64,000 nucleotides of DNA, taken from Streptomyces flavofungini (GTDB lineage Bacteria > Actinomycetota > Actinomycetes > Streptomycetales > Streptomycetaceae). The stretch is from NCBI RefSeq assembly GCF_014650815.1, contig NZ_BMVR01000012.1:1-64000 (forward strand). The letters run 5' to 3'. Below are positions 1 to 8,138 of the stretch, piece after piece. The position numbers and the translations under genes were made by a program. Each line of letters begins with the position of its first letter. Within the stretch, counting starts at the first letter, position 1. The notes under the pieces are model-generated. The model was not told the origin of the DNA, searched no databases, and saw nothing but the letters and a program-made list of their open reading frames with translations.

Positions 1-203
1 TCACCGGCCCACTCCGCGATCGTCCAGCAGTTCTTGCGCGGCAGGTCGGCCAGCAAACCACGGACGAACTTGCCGACCCGGCACCGGGGTTCAGAGCGGA
101 CGAACCGCCCGGCTATCCGCCCCATCAGCCCCTCGAAGTGCTCGTCCCAACCGGCAGGGCCAACGCTGTGACCTGCGGCCACCGTCTGATCTTCTGTCTT
201 CAC
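1..203 (-). CDS. IS701-type transposase, N-terminal fragment cut by window edge
   Basis: Reading the minus strand from a GTG at 203 gives an open frame through the left edge. It contains the segments DEHFEGLMGRIAGRFVRSEP, VRGLLADLPRKNCWTIAEWAG, which match the N-terminal layout I know for IS701-family transposases (R-G-L-L-x-x-L-x-R-K-N-x-W-x-x-A-E). The DDE catalytic part lies outside the window, so activity cannot be judged. It borders the low-G+C cassette that starts at 334 and so may be one of its mobilising ends. Family call is by motif only. Confidence 0.65.
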   Translation of the reverse strand, partial: MKTEDQTVAAGHSVGPAGWDEHFEGLMGRIAGRFVRSEPRCRVGKFVRGLLADLPRKNCWTIAEWAG

Positions 204-333
204 ACACCGATGATCACCGGTGGCCGCACCCGTCTCCGCACCGCCCAGCCCTCAAGATCCACAACTACGGCTGGAGTATTAACCGCCGATAGCGGATCCG
301 AACTGGTGCGTCACGCGCTCGCGCGAGGGCGCG

Positions 334-1077
334 TCATTCGAGCCCATTGGAAGCCTGCGCTTCTACCAGCCATACCGGCAATTGCGACCGGCCTTGACTG
401 AATTCGTTCTCGCGCCCACCTATCCCTGACACATCGACACCATGCGCTTTCGCAAATCCTGCCAGGACTTCCCAACTTGTTGTCTCGTATACGCCAGGTG
501 AAATATTTTTTACAACCCATCCAGCCGATGAAAGGGTTTCTTGGATGCTTTCTCGACTGATTCGATAGGGCCCCATGGTTCCCTCAGGGGATTCATCTGA
601 ATGGCAAGCCAGAAACAATCGTGCGGACGGACCACAAACACGCCGCAAGGAAGTTACGTAAACTCTGCGCTCACCCTCCGTGAGTCCATGGTATAGAGCA
701 CTGTCAATTACCGTTGCGTATGGCCCTGCGAGGTCGAGTGATGTGGCATCTGCGATTTGAAAAGAGACAGTGCCGGCAAGGCCGGCAGTGCTTGCTCGGT
801 GTTTGGCTGCTTCAATGGCGGTCGCCGAATAGTCAAAACCAACTACTTCATGGCCTTGCTGCGCGAGATAGACCGCATGGATACCCGATCCACAGCCAGC
901 ATCGAGTACCGGCCCAACTATTCGGTCGTTTTCCTGCCACTCGACAACGAACTTTTGCGGACCGCCGATATCCCACGGTGGCAGTGGCGCACCAGCTCCC
1001 GCTGGGGTGTTCCCACGGTAGAGAACATCATAGTCCTCGCATGAGAGTTCAATTCGATTTCCGGGGTAAATTATCAT
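334..1077 (-). CDS. class I SAM-dependent methyltransferase
   Basis: This 247-residue protein has a Rossmann-type methyltransferase core, with SAM-binding motif I VLDAGCGSG at residues 57-65 and a following acidic strand end (VVGFDYS). The DSALYHGL segment corresponds to motif IV/V. The start at 1077 has AGGAG just upstream. It is the last gene of the minus-strand low-G+C operon after the Rieske oxygenase gene (55 bp gap). O-, N- or C-methylation of the cassette's small-molecule product is the natural inference; the substrate cannot be read from sequence. Base composition is clearly lower in G+C than in genes after 5.4 kb. Confidence 0.8.
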   Translation of the reverse strand: MIIYPGNRIELSCEDYDVLYRGNTPAGAGAPLPPWDIGGPQKFVVEWQENDRIVGPVLDAGCGSGIHAVYLAQQGHEVVGFDYSATAIEAAKHRASTAGLAGTVSFQIADATSLDLAGPYATVIDSALYHGLTEGERRVYVTSLRRVCGPSARLFLACHSDESPEGTMGPYRISRESIQETLSSAGWVVKNISPGVYETTSWEVLAGFAKAHGVDVSGIGGRENEFSQGRSQLPVWLVEAQASNGLE

Positions 1078-1132
1078 CGACTCCTACATTCTCAGGGAAG
1101 GCAGGGCAAATAGGGTTTCTCCGGGAATTAAG

Positions 1133-2206
1133 TTAGTCTATCTGAGGGCCTACGCCCTCTTCACTGCTCCCGCCTGGGTAGAATTGACTGGCCCAGTGTC
1201 GAAAACCTCCTATAGGACCGTCTCCTTTAGCGATCCTCGGAGGGGTGGTATAGCGTTTCCCATCCCAGATTACTGCGTCCCGCCGAACGTCCCTCATGAC
1301 AAAGCGGCGGTGTACCGGAGCGAAACTATGAATGAGGGCCTTGATAACAGGCGCTGGCAGGTGTTTTGCTAGTCCGCGGGATGGAGCTAGCAAGGCGCTT
1401 GTGCTAACCGAGAGGTGTACACGCCAAGGTTCCACTGGGCTCGGATAGACCAATGCCGTCAATTTCAGTCCGATACGAGGCTCAGAAATGACCACGTGAA
1501 AAACGCCCATTCCGTAAAGCGTAGTCTTAATCTCGAACGTGGCATGCCCAAGTAGCGGAACGAATCGCGCCACCTCCATCGTTATAGAGTATCTATGTTG
1601 CTCCATGACGGGAGGACTGATAAACACGGCCTCGGGTAACCTGTGGAGAGCCCGAATGTGACCGATATCGACACTATTCTCACAGATTTCCTGAGGATGG
1701 GATCGCACGGCCATTACGGGTGCCCATTTAAGAGGTGTGCTCATCGCGGGCAACAGCGGCGGGATTCTCCACGGTGGCAATTCAGCTCCGCTGCCCACCC
1801 AGACGAATATGCCCCCGTTGACTTCATCGCTCTGCAAGGAAGTCAACCTACCTTGCACTATGTCCCCACTATAACCGGGCCCACTGCGTGAAACATCGCC
1901 GTCGAGATTGAAAGAGAATTGATGAAAGGGGCAAACGATATTCTCGCCGTCAACCCAACCACCGCACCCTAGATGGGCACCGAGATGCGGGCAATAAGGA
2001 CGTATAACTTTTGCGATACCGCTATCCGTGCGATAGATGACGAGATCTTCTCGCATTAATTGCCGAGTTGCCACGGCACCGGGCGGAACCGCTGATGACG
2101 GAGCAAGCAGATACCACCCATTTGGGTAGGGAAGAGGAGCACGCTTACTGTTTTTTACTGCCTCTACTGCATTCGCGCCGAGAAAACCAGGCTCCTTTGA
2201 TTCCAT
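1133..2206 (-). CDS. Rieske [2Fe-2S] non-heme iron oxygenase, alpha-subunit type
   Basis: A 357-residue oxygenase. The N-terminal Rieske domain has the paired ligands C72-P-H74 and C92-P-F-H95. The C-terminal catalytic half carries ENSVDIGHIRALH, the usual N/D-x2-H-x4-H mononuclear iron site. Length and layout suit stand-alone oxygenases of the KshA/VanA/choline-monooxygenase kind, which need a separate reductase; none is encoded nearby. Such enzymes hydroxylate, demethylate or desaturate. AGGAA lies 7 nt before the ATG. Leu50 is encoded by TTA (2057-2059 on the complement), a rare codon that in Streptomyces makes translation depend on the bldA tRNA. Substrate unknown. Confidence 0.88.
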   Translation of the reverse strand: MESKEPGFLGANAVEAVKNSKRAPLPYPNGWYLLAPSSAVPPGAVATRQLMREDLVIYRTDSGIAKVIRPYCPHLGAHLGCGGWVDGENIVCPFHQFSFNLDGDVSRSGPGYSGDIVQGRLTSLQSDEVNGGIFVWVGSGAELPPWRIPPLLPAMSTPLKWAPVMAVRSHPQEICENSVDIGHIRALHRLPEAVFISPPVMEQHRYSITMEVARFVPLLGHATFEIKTTLYGMGVFHVVISEPRIGLKLTALVYPSPVEPWRVHLSVSTSALLAPSRGLAKHLPAPVIKALIHSFAPVHRRFVMRDVRRDAVIWDGKRYTTPPRIAKGDGPIGGFRHWASQFYPGGSSEEGVGPQID

Positions 2207-2244
2207 GGTCTGTTCCTAATGATTGGATTGTGCAGATTTGAGAA

Positions 2245-2955
2245 TCAACGGCGTGCTGCGCCCATGAAGATAGTTGAAAGCGTTCGGGTAGTGCTCATTC
2301 TGAGACTCCCGTCCTTGTTTCTATTTCTCACAGAAATCCCTGCGGGTCTGCCAAGCGGGGTGAATCCTGAGCTGCCTAGATAAGCCAGCATCTCAGCCGG
2401 CGTGATGAAGTCGTGCCAGACATGGGCACCTTTAGGGATGACGCCCAGGATGCGCTCAGCCAGCCAGATCATGATCAATTGCGAGCGAAATGTTCGATTT
2501 ATAGTATCGTACAAGAATATTCCACCCGGCGTGAGTACTCTGTGAATCTCCTGAACGGCTTGGGCGGGGTTCTGCACGTGCTCCAGGACGTCCAGGCATG
2601 TGATGACGTCGAATGAAGCATCGGGGTAGGGCAGGGCATCAGAACTACCGGTCGTGTACTCGATCCCTCTCCCGGTCTCCTCGGCATGCTTCCTCGCAGA
2701 GGCGATCAGTCTTTCAGACACATCGAGACCGTATACGCGGCAGCCGCGTGAGTGGAGGAACTCGGTCGTATAGCCGCCACCACACCCAACATCCAGTACC
2801 CGTTTATCCGCCCAGCCTCGTTCAATAAATCTGTCGAAATACTCAAAACGACACCTATTGAAAGAGCGTAATGGTTTCAGCTCTGACTCATCATCCCACC
2901 ACGAATCAGCGTAGTCGGCGAAGAAATATTCGCTTTCTGGATTTCTTACCACCAT
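2245..2955 (-). CDS. UbiG-like SAM-dependent O-methyltransferase
   Basis: 236 residues with motif I VLDVGCGGG (residues 53-61), the post-I acidic strand VYGLDVS, and the CLDVLEHV and LTPGGIFLYDTINRT blocks typical of the UbiG/Coq3-like group of phenolic O-methyltransferases. It lies in the minus-strand cassette between the diiron-oxidase-like gene and the Rieske gene (38 bp to the latter), with AGGA 8 nt before ATG. Two methyltransferases plus an oxygenase suggest stepwise hydroxylation and methylation of a ring or chain. A quinone-pathway role is possible but unlikely in this accessory setting. Confidence 0.8.
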   Translation of the reverse strand: MVVRNPESEYFFADYADSWWDDESELKPLRSFNRCRFEYFDRFIERGWADKRVLDVGCGGGYTTEFLHSRGCRVYGLDVSERLIASARKHAEETGRGIEYTTGSSDALPYPDASFDVITCLDVLEHVQNPAQAVQEIHRVLTPGGIFLYDTINRTFRSQLIMIWLAERILGVIPKGAHVWHDFITPAEMLAYLGSSGFTPLGRPAGISVRNRNKDGSLRMSTTRTLSTIFMGAARR

Positions 2956-3019
2956 AAGTGAATTCCTAAGCTTCTAGGCGGCGGTACGGCTCGCAGTTCT
3001 CGTTCGGTCTAGAGTGTCC

Positions 3020-3751
3020 TCATGCGCTTAGCTCTCTGATGAGGTCTTGCTTGGCGAGCTGCAGGCACTCTGCTGGGAACATGGCATAGCGCTGCAGGGC
3101 AAGTCTGCCGGCCTCTACCAAGGGGACCAAAGTATCGTCCTCGCTTTCCAGTATTTTTTGTAGTTGTCGCTGATTGAAGGCTGTATGCCCCTGATCCAGC
3201 TCTACGTGTTCAGCTATAAAGGAGTATCCGCCCTCCTTGAAAGTCTGCTGATAGCGAGCCAATAGACTAGGACCGAGTACCACAGAAATACGTTCGATCT
3301 CGTACTCAATTGCGACCTGGCAGTAGGGATGCTTCCCGCCGATCGTCTCTTCATGCAGTTCGACATACTTGCGAGCTGAATAAAGTGGAGAGCTGGCGAT
3401 GAGTTGCTCTGCATTCAATGGTTCTTTGGCATCCTGGTTCCACAGATTGACCAGAGTACGTGCGTCCGCTGCCAAGAGTTTTTCATGCCCATATTCTGCA
3501 TGGGAGTGCGCTTGCAGGTTGCGTCCGAGGTCGTGAAGTCCCATGGCCTTCGTTCGCCGCCCGGCCCTTTCAATCCAGCTTGCCACTTGCTCAGTCATCC
3601 GTACGCCATGCGCAGCCCATCGGATACTCCACAGGTGGAAGAGGTTTACTGGACAGTCACTATCCACGATGTACTTCATAACGCCATTTGAAGATAAAGA
3701 TATTCGGGTATCTTCCAGTGCAGCCTCATAGCGCTCCATGGCTTCGTCCAT
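3020..3751 (-). CDS. heme-oxygenase-like diiron oxidase (HDO) candidate / iron-containing redox enzyme
   Basis: This all-helical 243-residue protein has the ligand pattern of the heme-oxygenase-like fold used by PqqC/CADD/UndA/SznF-type enzymes: E86-x2-H89 in the segment AHSHAEYGHE, glutamates 149-153 in a middle helix, and H182-x3-D186-x2-H189 in EHVELDQGHTAF. Known relatives use two irons and O2 for decarboxylation, C-C or N-N chemistry. Its operon neighbours are a GNAT gene upstream and a UbiG-like methyltransferase downstream. ATG at 3751 is the first start after an in-frame stop. Function inside the family cannot be chosen from sequence alone. Codon use is markedly less G/C-rich than typical Streptomyces genes. 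Confidence 0.65.
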   Translation of the reverse strand: MDEAMERYEAALEDTRISLSSNGVMKYIVDSDCPVNLFHLWSIRWAAHGVRMTEQVASWIERAGRRTKAMGLHDLGRNLQAHSHAEYGHEKLLAADARTLVNLWNQDAKEPLNAEQLIASSPLYSARKYVELHEETIGGKHPYCQVAIEYEIERISVVLGPSLLARYQQTFKEGGYSFIAEHVELDQGHTAFNQRQLQKILESEDDTLVPLVEAGRLALQRYAMFPAECLQLAKQDLIRELSA

Positions 3752-3807
3752 ATCCGCACCATTCCAATCTTCCAGGTAGTCTACAAGGGGGGTTACCCGA
3801 GAGTATT

Positions 3808-4404
3808 TTATCTAATTCTGCCAACTACAATGGAAACCTCATCGTCATATCGAGGCAGGGTGAATGTCTTATGTACTCCACGCTCCCAGCCGAAACGAAG
3901 TGCTATTTTGTCCTGATTTTCACGAGTCCCCATTACCCCCCACATTAACTGCCTTCCTAATTCGCGGCCAAGTGCTGCCGCTGTACTGCCGAGAAAATAC
4001 CCAAGTCCGCGATTTTGCCATTCTCGAGCAATCAACATCCGGCCAATCTCGTAGACGTCTCTTTCATCACACGAATACCTCTCGAGGATCAAGGCGGCGG
4101 ATTCTTGGCTCACAGCTCGGACCTGACTGACGTCAGATATTTCGTCAAGCGGCGCGAAACGAACGCACCCGACGATTTGGTCTGTCTGGTCTCGGAGAAT
4201 GAGGTGCCAGGACGCAAGGTCAATTGGGTCGAAATCCACGAACCCTTCAGGTTCTCGGAAATCTGGCCTTCTGCCCTCCGCCCACAGAATTCTCCCACGA
4301 AAAGATCGCAGATCGGATATCCAAGACGCGGTAGCAGAGATGGACGGAGATCTTACATCCAAGCGAGGAATCAGGAATTCCGTGGGCGTAGCGCTAGAGA
4401 TCAT
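3808..4404 (-). CDS. GNAT-fold N-acyltransferase
   Basis: 198 residues. The acetyl-CoA pyrophosphate-binding motif appears as EWQNRGLG (Q/R-x-x-G-x-G, residues 128-135) after the beta-4 strand VYEIGRMLI, and the fold continues with AAALGRELGRQLMWGVMG. AAAGGA is 8 nt before the ATG. It is the first gene of the five-gene minus-strand low-G+C operon, so its promoter should lie in 4405-4537, immediately beside the IS5-type element. A small-molecule acyl transfer (including autoinducer-like or amine acylation) fits the cassette. Substrate unknown. Confidence 0.75.
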   Translation of the reverse strand: MISSATPTEFLIPRLDVRSPSISATASWISDLRSFRGRILWAEGRRPDFREPEGFVDFDPIDLASWHLILRDQTDQIVGCVRFAPLDEISDVSQVRAVSQESAALILERYSCDERDVYEIGRMLIAREWQNRGLGYFLGSTAAALGRELGRQLMWGVMGTRENQDKIALRFGWERGVHKTFTLPRYDDEVSIVVGRIR

Positions 4405-4537
4405 GCACAGGTCCTTTCTCTGGCGATATAGTCACAGAAAAGCACGGCCTGCCACGTACCGGAAGACCCCGACGGGTGTCTCGGGTGTGCCTCTGTTCTC
4501 CCGTGCACTGAAGCTACTCGCCGGATCTACATCGTTT

Positions 4538-5425
4538 ACTAAAGCGTGTTGCACAAGGCCGTGAACTGGGCATTTCCCAGGTATGGCCGGGGTGTTGAGG
4601 GCTGAACGGGTGTGGGTGGAGACGTTTACCGGGCTGCGGGTGACACAGTTTGCGCGGCTGCTGAAGGTAGTGCGGGAGCGGGGGCGGCAACGGCACGATG
4701 CTGGGCCGCCCGTGGAGCCTGCCGCTGGCCGAGCTGGTGCTGGTGGTGGCGGTCTACTACCGCACGAACTTGACGATGCGGCAGCTGGGACCGCTGTTCG
4801 GCGTCTCGTCGTCCACGGTGTGCCGGGTGATCCAAAGGCTGGGGCCGCTGCTCGCGCTTGAGCCCGTCTCCCGCCCGGTGGATGCCCCCGAGCGACTGTG
4901 GATCGTGGACGGCACGTTGCTCCCGGTCCCCGACCGGGTCGTCGGGGCGTCGGGGCGTCCAGCCGCAACTACCGGTTCTCGGCGAATGTGCAGGTCATCG
5001 TGGATGCGGACACCCGGATGGTGATCGCGGCAGCCCGTCCAGTGCCGGGCACCACCGCGGACGCACACGCCTGGCGCGCATCCGGGCTGAGTCGGCACTG
5101 CGCGGATGTGACCGTGCTCGGCGACGGCGCCTACCTCAACTGCGGGATGGTGGTGCCGCACCGCAAACGCCCCGGACGGGCTCTCCTCAAGGGCGAGGAG
5201 GACGACAACGCCGAGCATCGCAAGGTCCGCGCCCGGGTGGAACATGTCATCGGCCGGATGAAGAACTACAAGATCCTCCGCGACTGCCGACAGCGCGGCG
5301 ACGGCCTCCATCACGCGGTCCAGGCCGTCGCCCGCATGCACAACCTCGCCCTCGCCCCATGACCAGACCATGCCCCCAACCGGTCTTGACCTGCCAGTTC
5401 AGAGCCTTGTGCAACACGCTTTAGT
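4538..5425 (+). mobile_element. IS5-type insertion sequence, degenerate
   Basis: The element is bounded by a perfect 22-bp inverted repeat, ACTAAAGCGTGTTGCACAAGGC at 4538-4559 and its complement at 5404-5425, and holds one transposase reading frame broken by two shifts. The outermost ACT/AGT resembles an A-N-T target pattern known for some IS5 subgroups, so the true ends may be 3 bp inside and no identical target duplication is visible. It separates the low-G+C cassette from the GNAT/XRE pair and runs into the 3' end of the GNAT gene at 5399. Confidence 0.8.
4583..5362 (+). pseudogene. IS5-family transposase, two frameshifts
   Basis: The protein can be reassembled from three frames. The N-terminus starts at ATG 4583 with ETFTGLRVTQFARLLKVV. 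An HTH-like segment MRQLGPLFGVSSSTVCRVIQ and the first catalytic Asp (LWIVDGTLLPV) lie in the next frame from about 4690. From about 4960 the original frame returns with VIVDADTRMV, LGDGAYL and the K-V-R-A-R-V-E-H-V-I-G-R-M-K block carrying the DDE glutamate. The first shift behaves like one extra base in a G-run near 4683. The second is caused by an 8-bp tandem duplication (GGGGCGTC at 4944-4951 and 4952-4959); removing one copy restores VVGASSRNYRF. Programmed frameshifting is less likely than decay. Confidence 0.8.
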
Positions 5426-5923
5426 GGGCTTCACCATGACGGCGTAGAGCGGGGAGTCGTCAGAGGGCTTGGCCTCGTCCTGCTTCTCATAGCCCCACCT
5501 CTCGTACAGGGACTGCACCTTGGGGTGCGCGGAGTCGACGAGGAGCGTCACGAAATCGACGTCGACCGACTGGACCAGCGCGTCATGGATCTGCTGTGCC
5601 CGCCCCGTGCCTTGCCACTTGGGCACCACCATCAGCTCAGACAGGGCGAAGATCCGCCCGCGCACGCCTCTAGGTCGGTCAGACCCTTTCCACCAGCCGC
5701 CCGGTTTAAAAGCCGAGCCGTACCCGTACCCGACCGGGTCGCCGTCCTCCCACCCCGAGACGCACAGCCAGTCCTCACGCCCGGACCACAGGTCGACGAA
5801 GTACGAGAACCGTTCGCGCGAGTGGAACGGGTCAGCATCGTTCTCGTACACCTCGTCGTGGATGTCCAGGAGCAGCGAGCAGACGTCGCGTGCGTCGGAG
5901 TGGGTATAGTGCTTCAGATACAT
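5399..5923 (-). CDS. GNAT family N-acetyltransferase with IS-derived C-terminus
   Basis: 174 residues. The core shows FALSELMVVPKWQGTGRAQQ (beta-4 plus the QGTGRA acetyl-CoA loop) and LLVDSAHPKVQSLYERWGYE, the usual N-acetyltransferase ending. ATG 5923 has GGGAG upstream and overlaps the end of the XRE regulator gene by 10 bp, so translation is probably coupled. The last residues after VMVKPT (KACCTRL and the stop) are read from the IS5 terminal repeat, so the natural C-terminus was replaced. The joined flank across the IS would read about seven other residues to a stop at 4512-4514. Substrate unknown. Confidence 0.8.
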   Translation of the reverse strand: MYLKHYTHSDARDVCSLLLDIHDEVYENDADPFHSRERFSYFVDLWSGREDWLCVSGWEDGDPVGYGYGSAFKPGGWWKGSDRPRGVRGRIFALSELMVVPKWQGTGRAQQIHDALVQSVDVDFVTLLVDSAHPKVQSLYERWGYEKQDEAKPSDDSPLYAVMVKPTKACCTRL

Positions 5924-7164
5924 CGGCGGGACTCCCCGATCCAGCTCACGACCTCGGGTGCTCTGGTGCCCGTGGCCTTGATGACTTGGCGTGTTCTCGC
6001 GAGCGTGTTCGTCGTACGCTGTGACCCGGACGACGGCAGAAGCATCCCGTGAGCGCGTGTCCCGGTGGTGCAGGCCAGTTCCAGCTCCCCTTGATTCGCC
6101 TGGGACAGCGACAGGTGCGCCGTATAGAGGGCCTTGTTGCGAACCATGCCGTCCGGGATGGCGGCGAGGGTGCGGTGAAGGCAGAACTCGGCCCGCTCGT
6201 GCTTCCCAAGTGCCGTCCACACGTACGACCCCAGAGCATCGAATTCGGCCCGGCTGTAGAACGCGATCCACTCCGACGAGTGCTCGCCTCGGACCCTGCT
6301 GAATGCCTTCTCCGCGAGATCGAGGGCCCGCAACGACTCCGTGGTCTCATGCAGTCTGGCCAGGGCGTTGGCGTGCCGCATGTGCCCCAGCGACGCGTAC
6401 AGCGGGTCACGTCGGGAGACCGACGAGCGTTTCATCACCTCAGCGCCGGCCGCTGCTTCGGCGTGGTTCTCCCGCTGGCTGGAGGTGAGCATCAGGTGAT
6501 CCCACACCCGGTACATGGTCTCGCTGTCGCGGGCGAGACCGGCGAGGGTGAGGGCCTTGTCGAGGTGGGCTCGTGCACGATGTGGGGCGCTCGCGTCGAT
6601 CGCAGCGAAGGCCGCCAGACACGTGGCATGGGACGCAAGCCGGTACATCTGACGCTGAATGCGGTCGGAGGCACCGCCACCGGCTAGCGAGGACTGAATG
6701 CGCGCAGCGAGCTCGCCGGCATTGTTCTCGACTTCCCGCACACCGCCGAGCCGCGCGTCATCGCGCAGCAGATTGGCGTACTGCTGGTGGAACCGGTCGG
6801 CATCAGACTGTCCCAACCGTGAACGCCGTCGCGGGGCGGCAGAGACGACGGCGGTGCCGGTTGCTGCAACAAGGAATGTACGACGCTGCACTGGGTCCTC
6901 CGCTTGAGCCTGGCGCAGCCTGCGCGCTCGGGGGATGAATCCAAGCTCGGTGGCCGGACGGCCCAATACCCGCTCCAGTCCGATGCGCTGTCTGTGCTGC
7001 GGCCACGCGGTCTCGCCACGCAGGTAGCGACGGATGTCCCGATCGGTGAGGCTCCCCTCCTTGCCGGTGAGGTGCTGAGTCTCCACGTTCATACGGCGCG
7101 CTAACTCAGCCTGACTGAGGCCGACTTCCGCCATCGCGGCGGCGAGCTCGCGATTCTCACCCAC
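5914..7164 (-). CDS. XRE-family regulator with TPR-like sensor region
   Basis: 416 residues: an N-terminal helix-turn-helix (about 17-50, LSQAELARRMNVETQHL), a twin-arginine-like RRTFLVAATG stretch near 95, then a long alpha-helical part with TPR-like repeats (ALDLAEKAFSRVRG, ALGKHERAEFCLHRTL). This is the architecture of many Streptomyces regulators near antibiotic clusters. It is transcribed away from the lanthipeptide block, sharing the 320-bp region 7165-7484 with the gene at 7485, so it is the best candidate cluster-situated regulator. It could instead act only on itself and the GNAT gene it overlaps. Confidence 0.8.
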   Translation of the reverse strand: MGENRELAAAMAEVGLSQAELARRMNVETQHLTGKEGSLTDRDIRRYLRGETAWPQHRQRIGLERVLGRPATELGFIPRARRLRQAQAEDPVQRRTFLVAATGTAVVSAAPRRRSRLGQSDADRFHQQYANLLRDDARLGGVREVENNAGELAARIQSSLAGGGASDRIQRQMYRLASHATCLAAFAAIDASAPHRARAHLDKALTLAGLARDSETMYRVWDHLMLTSSQRENHAEAAAGAEVMKRSSVSRRDPLYASLGHMRHANALARLHETTESLRALDLAEKAFSRVRGEHSSEWIAFYSRAEFDALGSYVWTALGKHERAEFCLHRTLAAIPDGMVRNKALYTAHLSLSQANQGELELACTTGTRAHGMLLPSSGSQRTTNTLARTRQVIKATGTRAPEVVSWIGESRRCI

Positions 7165-7484
7165 CTCCGCAAGGTATCCGTGAGGCCAGCCGGGGCGACA
7201 CCTTGCAGGTAAAAATCACCGGGGTCACGCCATGGGTTCCAGCTTCTTTCCCCTGTGTGCTCCCCCGCTGCTCGCAGTGAACTGGCCACATGCCAAAGGC
7301 ACCGCGCCGAGACGGAGTGCTCCACGGGGCTATCCCGCGTGTACGACACCAGCGGCCCGCGTCGACGACCGTGACGATCTTTGACCACCTTGACCACGTA
7401 CAGCCCCTTGCCCCCATACCCGTCACGGGTGGCGAGGCGGTTCGCTCTTGTATGCCAGCTACTCGACGAGCGGGAGCACTCCAC
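7165..7484. other. divergent intergenic region
   Basis: These 320 bp separate the XRE regulator (minus) from the accessory block (plus). No tRNA, repeat or clear dyad was seen. A plus frame is open from 7290, but its first 65 codons lack the usual codon bias and the better ribosome site is at 7471-7477. Promoters for both directions should lie here. Confidence 0.4.
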
Positions 7485-8126
7485 ATGAACTCCTCCCCAG
7501 GATGCAACATCACGGGAAATACGGTGCAGAGCCTGCTGACGCCGCCGGGAGGTGGCGTCACGACCGCGGCATTGCCCCAACGAGTCGTCGATGCGACCCG
7601 CGAGGTCCCGCCTGCTGGCGAAGCCGCCTTCACTGCGCGCACTGAGAACATCAGCCGCGAGGACGTCGCGTCTGACATGGGCGGCCTCGCCACCCGCGTC
7701 CGGAACCTGATGGACCTCCAGGGCAATCGACCGTCGTGCCTCCCGCTGGGCGGGAACCTGTTCGACGTCTTGATCACTGCGAGTGGAGCTGCCGCCCGAG
7801 CCGTCGTCGGGCTCATGGATGAGGTGCAGATCGACGGCTGCGGGCCGGTGATCGAGGACCCGGTGCGGTCGTGGCTGTACTGGCTCGTGCCGCCTGGCTC
7901 CAGCACGCGGTGGGCACCTCATCGGTACGGCATCTGCCTGGGGCAGCCCCATCGCATCGGCCTGCCATCGCTCGGCCAAGCAGAGCCGCCCGGTGCGTAC
8001 TGGTTGCGGCCATTCAAGAGCGACCGGCTCGTTCCCCCGGCGCCACTGCGGGACTTGCTCGACTCCTTCGGGCCCTCACCGGTGCCGCACGAGGTACTCC
8101 TCGCCGCCGAGCTGAGAGCATCGTGA
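7485..8126 (+). CDS. hypothetical protein of a Streptomyces-type family, first gene of the RiPP accessory block
   Basis: 213 residues with no recognised catalytic domain. The conserved-looking C-terminal part has GPVIEDPVRSWLYWLVPPG, HRYGICLGQPHRIGLP and EPPGAYWLRP. I recall similar W-L-Y-W-L-V-P-P-G proteins in Streptomyces next to DUF6415-type genes, but cannot name the family. ATG 7485 is chosen because CGGGAGC lies 8 nt upstream; the frame is open further back to 7290. It is followed after 12 bp by the DUF6415-like gene. Function unknown; possibly a regulatory or accessory protein. Confidence 0.6.
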   Translation: MNSSPGCNITGNTVQSLLTPPGGGVTTAALPQRVVDATREVPPAGEAAFTARTENISREDVASDMGGLATRVRNLMDLQGNRPSCLPLGGNLFDVLITASGAAARAVVGLMDEVQIDGCGPVIEDPVRSWLYWLVPPGSSTRWAPHRYGICLGQPHRIGLPSLGQAEPPGAYWLRPFKSDRLVPPAPLRDLLDSFGPSPVPHEVLLAAELRAS

Positions 8127-8138
8127 GGCGAGCGTGTC

